Source of the DNA: Sideroxyarcus emersonii
Lineage (GTDB): Bacteria; Pseudomonadota; Gammaproteobacteria; Burkholderiales; Gallionellaceae
DNA: 64,000 nt
Direction of reading: 5' to 3'
NCBI RefSeq assembly: GCF_021654335.1
Contig: NZ_AP023423.1
Location: 1,115,001 to 1,179,000, forward strand
Part shown: positions 45,888-54,189 of the stretch, one piece after another
How the letters are laid out: each line of letters begins with the position of its first letter
Numbering within the stretch: position 1 is the stretch's first letter
Program-made: the position numbers and the translations under genes
Notes under the pieces: generated by a model
The model's database searches: none
What the model was told of the DNA's origin: nothing
The model's input: only the letters and a program-made list of their open reading frames with translations

Positions 45888-47534
45888 ATGACGAATGACA
45901 TTTCCCGACGCGGACTCTGGCTGTTGTTGCTGCTGGTCGCGATCATCTGGTTCGGCAATCTCGAATACCGCAAACTCATCCGGCCGGACGAGGGCCGTTA
46001 TGCCGAGATCCCGCGCGAGATGACGGTGAGCGGCGACTGGACGACGCCGCGCCTGAACGAGCTGAAGTATTTCGAGAAACCGCCGCTGCAGTATTGGGCC
46101 ACCGCCGTGGCATATGAGGTGTTCGGCGAGCATCAATGGACCTCGCGTATCTGGGCGGCGCTGACCGGTTTTGCCGGCATCCTGCTGGCATGGTTCGCAG
46201 GCACACGCCTGTTCGGGCGCGAGGCGGGCATCTATGCGGCATTGTTGCTGGGCAGCAGCATGCTGTACGCGATGTTGGCGCATATCAACACGCTGGACAT
46301 GGGGGTGACCTTCTTCATCACGCTCGGTCTATTCTCGCTGCTGCTCGCCCAAGGCGAAGAGCGGGTCGCGACCCGACGCAACTGGATGTTGCTGGCCTGG
46401 GCCGGGCTGGCGCTGGCCGTGTTGAGCAAGGGGCTGATGGGGCTGATCCTGCCGGGGGCTGCGCTGTTCCTGTATTCCGTGTTCAACCGGGATATCGGCG
46501 TGTGGAAACGCATGCACTGGTTCAGCGGCTTGTTGTTATTCGCGCTGATCGCGGTTCCCTGGTTCGTGCTGGTGATCAAGGCCAACCCGGAATTTTTCCA
46601 GCGTTTTTTCATTTACGAACATTTTGAGCGCTTCACCACCAAGGTGCACGGGCGCTTCCAGCCCTGGTATTACTTCGTGCCTATCCTGTTGCTGGGCATG
46701 ATGCCGTGGACGCTGCTGATGTTCGACACCTTGCTGCGCACATGGCGCGGGAGCGTGCAGAAGGCCAGATCATTCAGTCCGGAACGTTTCCTGCTGGTGT
46801 GGGCGGTGTTCGTCTACCTCTTCTTCTCGGTTTCCGATTCCAAGTTGCCGTCTTACCTGCTGCCGATGTTCCCGGCGTTGGCGCTGCTGATGGGCAAACA
46901 GCTTGCGGAAATGAATGCGCGCCGCCTGTTCTGGCTGACGCTGCCCGTGCTGGCCGTGGTGGTGGCGTTGCTGGCGGGGGCTCCTTTTGCCGACAGGGCT
47001 GCCGATACGCCGTTGCAGCATGAGATGTACGGCAACTACTCGGTGTGGCTGGTGATCGCAGCGGCGAGCTGGTTCGTCGGGGTGGCTGGCGCATTGTGGC
47101 TGTTGCGCCGCGAACGCAAGATGATCGCCGTCATCTTGCTGTCGTTCTCTTCGCTCACTGCCGCGCAGTTGGCCACCTCGGGCTACAACACCATCGCCCC
47201 GGAGCGTTCCAGTTATATCCTCGCCGAAGCCATCAAACCGCTGATCAAGCCGGAGGTGCCGTTCTACTCCGTGTTCTGCTACGAGCAGACGCTGCCGTTC
47301 TACCTCAAGCGCACGTTCACTCTGGTGAGCTATCAGGACGAGATGGATTTCGGCATCAAGATGGAGCCGGAACGCTGGATACCCTCGGTGGAGCTGCTGG
47401 CCAAGCGCTGGAGCGCACAGGCGCAGGCTTATGCTATCGTGCCGACGCAACTGTTCTATATCCTCCAGCAGCAGGGAATGGCAATGAAAGAGATTTATCG
47501 TGACGAACAATATGTGGTGGTGAGCAAGCCATGA
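45888..47534 (+). CDS. arnT: Lipid A L-Ara4N transferase (ArnT-like)
   Basis: 548-aa inner-membrane glycosyltransferase of the GT-C/PMT family that moves 4-amino-4-deoxy-L-arabinose from undecaprenyl phosphate to lipid A (EC 2.4.2.43). About 12 hydrophobic helices. The periplasmic catalytic loop shows IRPDEGRYAEIPREM with the catalytic Asp and EKPPLQYWATA. ArnT is assigned by linkage to arnB-arnC-arnA-arnD; by sequence alone other PMT_2 transferases are possible. It overlaps the next gene by four bases (ATGA). Confidence 0.88.
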   Translation: MTNDISRRGLWLLLLLVAIIWFGNLEYRKLIRPDEGRYAEIPREMTVSGDWTTPRLNELKYFEKPPLQYWATAVAYEVFGEHQWTSRIWAALTGFAGILLAWFAGTRLFGREAGIYAALLLGSSMLYAMLAHINTLDMGVTFFITLGLFSLLLAQGEERVATRRNWMLLAWAGLALAVLSKGLMGLILPGAALFLYSVFNRDIGVWKRMHWFSGLLLFALIAVPWFVLVIKANPEFFQRFFIYEHFERFTTKVHGRFQPWYYFVPILLLGMMPWTLLMFDTLLRTWRGSVQKARSFSPERFLLVWAVFVYLFFSVSDSKLPSYLLPMFPALALLMGKQLAEMNARRLFWLTLPVLAVVVALLAGAPFADRAADTPLQHEMYGNYSVWLVIAAASWFVGVAGALWLLRRERKMIAVILLSFSSLTAAQLATSGYNTIAPERSSYILAEAIKPLIKPEVPFYSVFCYEQTLPFYLKRTFTLVSYQDEMDFGIKMEPERWIPSVELLAKRWSAQAQAYAIVPTQLFYILQQQGMAMKEIYRDEQYVVVSKP

Positions 47535-47902
47535 ACCTGGTCAGTTTCGGTTTGATTTTTACCGGCGTGATGCTGAACGCCGCTGCACAGATCCTGATGA
47601 AGGCAGGTACCAACGCCATCGGTCATTTCGAATTCAGCGCGGCGAACATCCTGCCCATCGGCTGGAAGCTGGCGACCGAATGGCACATCGTTACCGCGCT
47701 GTTCTGCTACGGCATCAGCGTGGTGGTGTGGATACTGGCGCTGTCGCGCGTGCCGGTCAGCATCGCCTTCCCGATGCTGTCCATGGCCTATGTGGTCAAT
47801 GCAGTCGCTGCCTGGTACCTGCTGGGCGAGGCCTTCAATCCGACCAAGCTGGCCGGCATGGGGGTGATCATCCTCGGTGTCATCATCATTTCAAGAGCTT
47901 GA
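47531..47902 (+). CDS. Small EamA/SMR-type membrane protein (ArnE/ArnF-like flippase subunit)
   Basis: 123-aa protein with about four membrane helices (LIFTGVMLNAAAQILMKAG, TALFCYGISVVVWILALS, AFPMLSMAYVVNAVAAWYLL, GMGVIILGVIIIS). Its fold matches the SMR/EamA family, to which ArnE and ArnF, the undecaprenyl-phosphate-L-Ara4N flippase pair, belong. Only one such gene is present rather than two, so it may act as a homodimer or with an unlinked partner. The ATG overlaps the arnT stop. Confidence 0.85.
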   Translation: MNLVSFGLIFTGVMLNAAAQILMKAGTNAIGHFEFSAANILPIGWKLATEWHIVTALFCYGISVVVWILALSRVPVSIAFPMLSMAYVVNAVAAWYLLGEAFNPTKLAGMGVIILGVIIISRA

Positions 47903-47910
47903 GATTGACC

Positions 47911-48025
47911 GTCATGCCGGCGACGGACGGTATCCAGACAAGTGAAAGGATTCTCCGCACCGCGGAGATAAAACCAAAGGCATTTTGATAAAACCGCTGG
48001 ATTCCGGCCTGCGCCGGAATGGCGG
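47911..48025. repeat. REP-like inverted pair between flippase gene and arnB
   Basis: A degenerate REP unit GTCATGCCGGCGACGGACGG with trailing ATCCAG (47911-47937) and an inverted partner CTGGATTCCGGCCTGCGCCGGAAT (about 47997-48020) enclose about 60 bases. It is the same element type as at 56805 and 62825 and lies inside the arn operon. Confidence 0.65.
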
Positions 48026-48052
48026 ATTTGTAGAATAGAAACGGATGAAATT

Positions 48053-49174
48053 ATGAGCGAATTCTTACCCTTTACCAGACCTTATATCGACGAAGCAGCC
48101 ATCGCGGCCGTTGGCGACGTGCTGCGTTCCGGCTGGGTCACCAGCGGCCCCAAGGTACTGGAATTCGAGAAGCAGCTCTCCGCATATTTCGGCGGGCGCC
48201 CGGTACGTACCTTCAACTCAGGTACCTGCACCATGGAGATCGCCTTGCGCATTGCGGGCATCGGCGCCGGCGACGAAGTCATCACCACCCCCATTTCCTG
48301 GGTGGCCACTTCCAATGTGATCATCGAGACCGGGGCCACGCCGGTATTTGCGGACATCGACCCGGCCACGCGCAACATCGATCTGGACAAGGTCGAAGCG
48401 GCGATCACGCCTCGCACGAAAGCCATCATCCCGGTCGATCTTTCCGGTTTGCCGGTGGATCGCGACAGGCTCTACGACATCGCCAGGCGCCACAAGCTGC
48501 GCGTGGTGGAAGACGCGGCGCAGGCCATCGGCTCGCTGTGGAAAGGCAAGCGCATCGGCTCGTTCGGCGATTTCGTGTCGTTCAGTTTCCAGGCCAACAA
48601 GAACCTCACCACCACCGAAGGCGGCTGCCTGGTGCTGAACAACGAGGATGAGGCACGGCTGGCGGAAAAATATCGCCTGCAAGGCGTGACGCGCAGCGGT
48701 TTCGACGGCATGGAGGTTGATGTGCTGGGCGGCAAATACAACATGACCGATGTCGCCGCCGCCATCGGCCTGAACCAGTTGCCGCAGCTGGATGCCATCA
48801 CTGCGCGTCGCCATGCCTTGGCGAGGCATTATTTCGCGACCTTCGGCGCGGATTTCGAGCGGCAGACCGGGGTGCAGCTGCCGTTGGCGAATTTCGAGAA
48901 CACCAATTGGCACATGTTCGAGATCGTGCTGCCGCAAGGGGTGGTGCGTGCCGGGTTCATGGAAAAGATGAAGGCCCGCAACATCGGCTGCGGTGTGCAT
49001 TACCCGCCTATCCACCTGTTCAGGATGTACCGCGAGCGCGGCTTCAAGGAAGGCATGTTCCCTGTCGCGGAGAGCGTAGGGCGCCGCATCGTCACGTTAC
49101 CGTTGTTCCCGAAGATGGGCGAAACGGATGTCGAGCGCGTGGTGAAGGCTGTTCGGGAAGTGCTGGCAAGTTAG
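48053..49174 (+). CDS. arnB: UDP-4-amino-4-deoxy-L-arabinose aminotransferase
   Basis: PLP-dependent DegT/DnrJ/EryC1 aminotransferase (EC 2.6.1.87) that converts UDP-L-Ara4O to UDP-L-Ara4N. The 373-aa protein has PFTRPYIDEAAIAAVGDVLRSGWVTSGPKV, the PLP-binding FQANKNLTTTEGG with the Schiff-base Lys, ISWVATSNVI and HMFEIVLP. arnC follows within 45 bp. Strong ArnB-type N terminus. Confidence 0.93.
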   Translation: MSEFLPFTRPYIDEAAIAAVGDVLRSGWVTSGPKVLEFEKQLSAYFGGRPVRTFNSGTCTMEIALRIAGIGAGDEVITTPISWVATSNVIIETGATPVFADIDPATRNIDLDKVEAAITPRTKAIIPVDLSGLPVDRDRLYDIARRHKLRVVEDAAQAIGSLWKGKRIGSFGDFVSFSFQANKNLTTTEGGCLVLNNEDEARLAEKYRLQGVTRSGFDGMEVDVLGGKYNMTDVAAAIGLNQLPQLDAITARRHALARHYFATFGADFERQTGVQLPLANFENTNWHMFEIVLPQGVVRAGFMEKMKARNIGCGVHYPPIHLFRMYRERGFKEGMFPVAESVGRRIVTLPLFPKMGETDVERVVKAVREVLAS

Positions 49175-49217
49175 CGAATTTCGTTATCTCGCCTCTCTGC
49201 GGTAAAATGCCGCCCCT

Positions 49218-50291
49218 ATGAGTACACCCCAACTTTCCGTCGTCATCCCAGTTTATAACGAAGAGCAGGGCCTGCATGCCCTGTTCGACCGTCTGTATCC
49301 CGCACTGGACAAGCTCGGCATCGGTTACGAGATACTGTTCGTCAACGACGGCAGCCGCGACCGTTCCGCCGCTATCCTGCGCGAGCAGTTCCAGAAACGG
49401 CCGGATGTGACACGGGTGGTGCTGTTCAACGGCAATTTCGGCCAGCACATGGCGATCATGGCCGGTTTCGAGCACTGCCGCGGACAACGTGTGGTGACGC
49501 TGGATGCCGATCTGCAGAATCCGCCCGAAGACACCGGTCTGCTGCTGGCCAAGATGGACGAGGGATACGATTACGTTGGATCCATCCGTCGCCAGCGCAA
49601 CGACAGCTGGTGGCGGCATGTCGCCTCGCGCGCCATGAACGGGCTGCGCGAGAAGATCACCCGCATCAAGATGACCGACCAGGGCTGCATGTTCCGCGCC
49701 TACGACCGCAACATCATCGACGCGATCAACAGCTGCAAGGAAGTGAATACCTTCATCCCGGCATTGGCCTACAGCTTCGCGCGCAATCCCGCCGAGGTGG
49801 TGGTGGGGCATGAAGAGCGCGCAGCGGGGGAATCCAAGTATTCGCTGTACAGTCTGATCCGTCTTAATTTCGACCTGATGACCAGCTTCTCGCTGGTGCC
49901 GTTGCAGATGTTTTCCATGCTGGGGATGCTGATTTCGGTACTCTCAGGCCTGTTCTTCGTCTTCCTAGTCGTGCGTCGCCTGGTGATAGGCCCCGAAGCC
50001 GAGGGCTTGTTCACCCTGTTTGCGCTGATGTTCTTCCTCATCGGTATTGCGCTGTTCGGTATCGGCCTGCTGGGTGAATACGTCGGGCGCATCTACCAGC
50101 AGGTACGTCATCGCCCGCGTTATCTGGTCGAAGCAGTGCTGGAGCAGTCCGAGAAGGGGGAGGAGGGAAGCGGGAAGGGCAAGGCAGCTGCTCCCGACGC
50201 TGCTGAGACCGCACCCAGGAAAGCCAGGGCGAAGGCCAAGCCTGCCGGTGATGCGGCGCATCCTTCCTTGTTCGCGGATGGTGAGGAATGA
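49218..50291 (+). CDS. arnC: Undecaprenyl-phosphate 4-deoxy-4-formamido-L-arabinose transferase
   Basis: GT2 glycosyltransferase (EC 2.4.2.53) that transfers the formylated sugar from UDP to undecaprenyl phosphate at the membrane. The 357-aa protein has VVIPVYNEEQGL, the DDGS-like FVNDGSRDRS, the metal-site TLDADLQNPPED, and two C-terminal membrane helices (about 230-255 and 268-292). A Lys/Ala-rich tail of about 45 residues follows. The stop overlaps the arnA formyltransferase start (ATGA). Confidence 0.93.
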   Translation: MSTPQLSVVIPVYNEEQGLHALFDRLYPALDKLGIGYEILFVNDGSRDRSAAILREQFQKRPDVTRVVLFNGNFGQHMAIMAGFEHCRGQRVVTLDADLQNPPEDTGLLLAKMDEGYDYVGSIRRQRNDSWWRHVASRAMNGLREKITRIKMTDQGCMFRAYDRNIIDAINSCKEVNTFIPALAYSFARNPAEVVVGHEERAAGESKYSLYSLIRLNFDLMTSFSLVPLQMFSMLGMLISVLSGLFFVFLVVRRLVIGPEAEGLFTLFALMFFLIGIALFGIGLLGEYVGRIYQQVRHRPRYLVEAVLEQSEKGEEGSGKGKAAAPDAAETAPRKARAKAKPAGDAAHPSLFADGEE

Positions 50292-51211
50292 GCAGGGCCG
50301 TCGTCTTAGCGTATCACAACGTTGGCGTCCGATGCCTCAATGTCCTGCTGGCGCACGGCGTCGATGTGGCGCTGGTGGTGACTCATCGCGACAACCCGAA
50401 AGAGACCATCTGGTTCGAGAGCGTGCAGAAGCTGGCCGAACTGCACGGCATCCCGACCATCACGCCGGACAATCCGAATGTGCCGGAAGTGGAAGAGCGG
50501 ATACGCGCCTTGCAGCCGGATTTCTATTTCTCGTTCTACTACCGCGAGATGTTGAAAGCGCCGCTGCTGGCCATTCCCAGGCGCGGTGCGCTGAACATGC
50601 ACGGTTCGCTGCTGCCTAAATATCGCGGGCGTGTGCCGGTGAATTGGGCGATAATCCGCGGCGAAACGGAAACCGGCGCGACGTTGCACTACATGACCGA
50701 AAAGCCCGACAACGGCGACATCGTGGCGCAGCAGGCTGTACCCATCCTGCCAAACGACACGGCATTCGAGGTGTTCCAGAAGGTGACGGTGGCAGCAGAA
50801 ATGGCGCTGAACGGCGTGTTGCCCTCGCTGTTGGCAGGCAAGGCACAGGCAGTGAAACAGGATCTGAGCAAGGGTGCCTATTTCGGCGGGCGCAAGGCGG
50901 AAGATGGCATCATCGACTGGACGCAGTCGGCTTCGCAGATACACAACCTGGTGCGCGCTGTAGCGCCCCCGTATCCCGGAGCGACGACACAAGTGATGGG
51001 CAAGTCGATGCGCATCCTGCAGACGCTGGTCGGCGAACGCGCAGCTTCAGGCAAGGAACGGCCAGCCTTCTACGTTAAAGAAGGCAGGGCGTATGCGACA
51101 TGCGGCAGCGGGCTGCTGCGAGTGGTGCGCTTCGAGCTGGACGGTGTCGAAATGAGTGCCGCAGAATTCGCAGCGAAGTACGGCGCGGAAAAGTTTGAGT
51201 TCAATCGTTGA
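50288..51211 (+). CDS. arnA: UDP-L-Ara4N formyltransferase (ArnA N-terminal domain as separate gene)
   Basis: Transfers a formyl group from 10-formyl-THF to UDP-L-Ara4N (EC 2.1.2.13). The 307-aa protein matches the first half of E. coli ArnA: AYHNVGVRCLNVLLAHG, then GALNMHGSLLPKYRGRVPVNWAIIRGE with the Asn/His catalytic pair, GATLHYM and a C-terminal Fmt-type domain. In E. coli this is fused to the decarboxylase; here the two are separate genes 10 bp apart. The ATG overlaps the arnC stop. Confidence 0.93.
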   Translation: MSRAVVLAYHNVGVRCLNVLLAHGVDVALVVTHRDNPKETIWFESVQKLAELHGIPTITPDNPNVPEVEERIRALQPDFYFSFYYREMLKAPLLAIPRRGALNMHGSLLPKYRGRVPVNWAIIRGETETGATLHYMTEKPDNGDIVAQQAVPILPNDTAFEVFQKVTVAAEMALNGVLPSLLAGKAQAVKQDLSKGAYFGGRKAEDGIIDWTQSASQIHNLVRAVAPPYPGATTQVMGKSMRILQTLVGERAASGKERPAFYVKEGRAYATCGSGLLRVVRFELDGVEMSAAEFAAKYGAEKFEFNR

Positions 51212-51221
51212 GGAAAAAGAA

Positions 51222-52265
51222 ATGAAGAAAGTACTGATCCTGGGTGTGAACGGCTTCATCGGCCACCATCTGTCCAACCGCATCCTGGCCACCACCGACT
51301 GGGAAGTCTACGGCATGGACATGAGCACCGACCGCATCTCCGACCTGATCGGCAAGCCGCGCTTCCACTTCTTCGAAGGCGACATCACCATCAACAAGGA
51401 ATGGGTCGAGTACCACGTCAAGAAATGCGACGTGATCCTCCCGCTGGTTGCCATTGCCACACCGGCCACCTATGTGAAGCAGCCTTTGCGCGTGTTCGAA
51501 CTGGACTTCGAAGCTAACCTCCCCATCGTGCGCGCCTGCGTGAAGTACAACAAGCACCTGGTGTTCCCATCGACCTCCGAAGTCTACGGCATGTGCCACG
51601 ACGAAGAATTCGACCCGGAAAATTCCGAACTGATCTGCGGCCCGATCAACAAGCCGCGCTGGATCTACTCCAACTCCAAGCAGCTGATGGACCGCGTGAT
51701 CTGGGGTTACGGCATGCAGGACAACCTGAACTTCACGCTGTTCCGCCCGTTCAACTGGATCGGCGCCGGCCTGGATTCGATCAATACGCCGAAGGAAGGC
51801 AGCTCGCGCGTGGTGACCCAGTTCCTCGGCCACATCATCCGCGGCAACAACATCAGTCTGGTGGACGGCGGCCATCAGAAACGCGCCTTCACCTATATCG
51901 ACGACGGCATCGACGCGCTGATGAAGATCATCGAGAACAAGAACGGCGTGGCTACCGGCAAGATCTACAACATCGGCAACCCGACCAACAACTACGCCAT
52001 CCGCGACCTGGCCGACATGATGCTGAAGCTGGCCAAGGAATATCCGGAGTATCGCGATTCCGCCGCCAAGGTGAAGATCGTCGAGACCACTTCCGATGCG
52101 TATTACGGCAAGGGCTACCAGGATGTGCAGAACCGCGTGCCCAAGATCACCAACACCTGCGAAGATCTTGGCTGGAAACCGTCCACCACCATGGCCGACA
52201 CCCTGCGCAAGATATTCGACGCCTATCGCAGCCAGATCGCCGAAGCACGCGGCCTGGTCGACTGA
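51222..52265 (+). CDS. arnA: UDP-glucuronate decarboxylase (ArnA C-terminal domain as separate gene)
   Basis: NAD-dependent oxidative decarboxylase making UDP-L-Ara4O from UDP-glucuronate (EC 1.1.1.305). The 347-aa protein matches the second half of ArnA: KKVLILGVNGFIGHHLSNRIL (Rossmann GxxGxxG), DMSTDRISD, LVFPSTSEVYGMC, and RWIYSNSKQLMDRVIW with the YxxxK-type pair. The start at 51222 has GAGG 10 bases ahead. Its substrate is made by ugd at 54-55 kb. GC-rich core-like codon use. Confidence 0.93.
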   Translation: MKKVLILGVNGFIGHHLSNRILATTDWEVYGMDMSTDRISDLIGKPRFHFFEGDITINKEWVEYHVKKCDVILPLVAIATPATYVKQPLRVFELDFEANLPIVRACVKYNKHLVFPSTSEVYGMCHDEEFDPENSELICGPINKPRWIYSNSKQLMDRVIWGYGMQDNLNFTLFRPFNWIGAGLDSINTPKEGSSRVVTQFLGHIIRGNNISLVDGGHQKRAFTYIDDGIDALMKIIENKNGVATGKIYNIGNPTNNYAIRDLADMMLKLAKEYPEYRDSAAKVKIVETTSDAYYGKGYQDVQNRVPKITNTCEDLGWKPSTTMADTLRKIFDAYRSQIAEARGLVD

Positions 52266-52266
52266 A

Positions 52267-52338
52267 AGTGCTGAGTAACGAGTGCCGAGTGCTGAGTTAA
52301 CACCAGTACTCAGCACTCAGAACTCGGCGCTCAGTACT
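52267..52338 (+). repeat. Large imperfect hairpin between arnA-C and arnD
   Basis: Arms 52267-52297 and 52308-52338 (31 bases) pair at about 25 of 31 positions around a 10-base loop. The arms are built from repeated GAGTGCT/GAGTGCC-like units (AGTGCTGAGT, GAGTGCCGAG), so they are also short tandem repeats. The arm ends 7 bases before the arnD ATG, which lacks a Shine-Dalgarno sequence. Confidence 0.7.
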
Positions 52339-52345
52339 CGTCTTT

Positions 52346-53251
52346 ATGAAACAAATCGCCCTCAAGATCGATGTGGACACCTATCGCGGCACGCGCGAAG
52401 GTGTGCCACGTCTGGTGGAAACGCTGAAGAATCATCACGCGCAGGCCAGTTTTTATTTTTCCCTGGGGCCGGACCATACCGGACGTGCGATCAAGCGCGT
52501 GTTTCGTCCGGGATTCATGAAAAAAGTGTCGCGTACCTCGGTGCTGGAACATTATGGTTTCAAGACCCTGATGTACGGCACTTTGCTGCCGGGGCCGGAC
52601 ATCGGGCGCAATTGTGCCGATATCATGCGTAGCGTGCGCGATGCGGGTTTCGAGGTGGGCATCCATTGCTACGACCATATCCGCTGGCAGGACCATGTGG
52701 CAGCCAAAGGGGCTCGCTGGACCAAGCGCGAGATGCAGCGGGCGGTCGGGCGATTCACCGAGATATTCGGCACCCCGCCCAAGGCCCATGCGGCGGCAGG
52801 ATGGCAGACCAATCGTCATGCCTTGCGGCAGACACAGCACCTGGGCTTTGAATACAGCTCCGATACGCGCGGTACGCGGCCATTCATTCCGACCTGGGAT
52901 GCCGAGATTATCGCCTGCCCGCAATTGCCCACCACCTTGCCGACGCTGGACGAACTCGTCGGGCGCGACGGCATTACCATCCAGAATGTCGCCCAGCATC
53001 TGCTCGACATCACCAGCAAGCCGTCCGAGACCGGTCATGTCTATACCCTGCATGCCGAGCTGGAAGGGCAAAAGTGGATGCCGATCTTCGAGCAGCTGTT
53101 GCAAGGCTGGACGGCGCAGGGCTACGAACTGGTATCGATGCGTCAATACCTGCAAGGATTCAAGCTGGCCGATCTGCCCAGATACGAAGTGAAACCCGGT
53201 ATGGTCGAAGGACGCAGTGGTACGCTGGCGGTACAAGGCCGGAACAGCTAA
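52346..53251 (+). CDS. arnD: 4-deoxy-4-formamido-L-Ara-phosphoundecaprenol deformylase
   Basis: Polysaccharide-deacetylase-fold enzyme (EC 3.5.1.-) that removes the formyl group after ArnC. The 301-aa protein has ALKIDVDTYRGTREGVP (catalytic/metal Asp), SFYFSLGPDHTGRA, GIHCYDHIRWQDH with the metal histidines, and the AAGWQTNRHAL loop. No ribosome site precedes the ATG; a strong hairpin lies just upstream, so translation may be regulated or depend on readthrough of it. It is the last enzyme gene of the arn series. Confidence 0.92.
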   Translation: MKQIALKIDVDTYRGTREGVPRLVETLKNHHAQASFYFSLGPDHTGRAIKRVFRPGFMKKVSRTSVLEHYGFKTLMYGTLLPGPDIGRNCADIMRSVRDAGFEVGIHCYDHIRWQDHVAAKGARWTKREMQRAVGRFTEIFGTPPKAHAAAGWQTNRHALRQTQHLGFEYSSDTRGTRPFIPTWDAEIIACPQLPTTLPTLDELVGRDGITIQNVAQHLLDITSKPSETGHVYTLHAELEGQKWMPIFEQLLQGWTAQGYELVSMRQYLQGFKLADLPRYEVKPGMVEGRSGTLAVQGRNS

Positions 53252-53306
53252 AGATTGCTGTAAAAATGCCGTAAACTGCTGTGTACCGGTATGGGGAGGG
53301 GCAATC

Positions 53307-54155
53307 ATGCAACAGCAGAATGTGACAGGGTTGGATGGCTGGGTCGATTTCCTGACCAGGGCGGACCTTCCGGTGCTCAAGCAGACCGCGCGCGACCTGG
53401 ATGCGCTCCACCAGGACCAGAACCGGTTGAGCGCGCGAGCCGTTGCCCAGGTGATCGCGGTCGATCCGATGATGACGGTCAAGCTGTTGCGCTATCTCCA
53501 GCAACATAAACGGCGCAGCCAGACCAGCGAAGTGATGCAGGTCGAGCAGGCGCTCATCATGCTGGGCGTCGAAGCCTTCTTCAACAAGATACCCTCCCAA
53601 CCCACGGTGCAGGATGTGCTGAAAGGCCAGATGGATGCCTTGGTCCATCTGCTGCATGCGATCCATCGTGCGCACCGTGCCTCGGAATATGCCTATGATT
53701 GGGCGGTGCGGCTGAACGACCTGCATTACGAGGAGGTCCGCATAGCGGCGTTGCTGCATGATTTGGCCGAGATGCTGATGTGGTGTTTTGCACCGCAGGA
53801 CATGCTGAAAGTGCGTGCCATGCAGCAGCAGGACAAGACGCTGCGCAGTCGGGTGGCGCAGGAGCAGGTATTCGGGTTTGCCCTGGGCGACCTGCAGAAG
53901 AAACTGGTCCAGCAATGGGAACTGCCGGAATTGCTGATGACCCTGATGGACGATGCGAACGCCAAGAAGACCCGGGTGAAAAACGTCGTGCTGGCGGTCA
54001 ACCTGGCGCGCCACTCGGCCAACGGCTGGGACGATGCGGCCTTGCCGGACGATTACAAGGATATCGGCGAGTTGTTGCGTACAAGTGCGGAGCAGGCGAT
54101 GCTCATCGTCGGTGCCGAAGCGGGCATCGTGTGCGACCTGAGCAAGCCGCACTGA
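53307..54155 (+). CDS. HDOD-domain signalling protein
   Basis: 282-aa protein with an HDOD domain (about 20-220): LPVLKQTARDLDAL, AQVIAVDPMMTVKLLRYL, VEQALIMLGVEAFF and the HD-like LLHDLAEMLMW. HDOD proteins are non-catalytic HD relatives linked to signalling and, in some bacteria, to c-di-GMP or motility control. A GGGGAGGGG site precedes the ATG. The role next to arn and ugd is unknown. A short hairpin follows before the convergent ugd. Confidence 0.88.
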   Translation: MQQQNVTGLDGWVDFLTRADLPVLKQTARDLDALHQDQNRLSARAVAQVIAVDPMMTVKLLRYLQQHKRRSQTSEVMQVEQALIMLGVEAFFNKIPSQPTVQDVLKGQMDALVHLLHAIHRAHRASEYAYDWAVRLNDLHYEEVRIAALLHDLAEMLMWCFAPQDMLKVRAMQQQDKTLRSRVAQEQVFGFALGDLQKKLVQQWELPELLMTLMDDANAKKTRVKNVVLAVNLARHSANGWDDAALPDDYKDIGELLRTSAEQAMLIVGAEAGIVCDLSKPH

Positions 54156-54171
54156 GCCGGTTCATCTCCCT

Positions 54172-54187
54172 GCCTGCCAAGGCAGGC
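54172..54187. terminator. Short hairpin between HDOD gene and ugd
   Basis: GCCTGCC/GGCAGGC (7-bp perfect arms, minimal loop) in the 34-bp gap between the convergent stops. No U tract follows; it may be a weak terminator or chance. Confidence 0.35.
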
Positions 54188-54189
54188 GT

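Noticed and set aside
52267..52338. CRISPR array or VNTR
   Set aside because: The repeats are very short, form one hairpin and have no regular spacers or cas genes.
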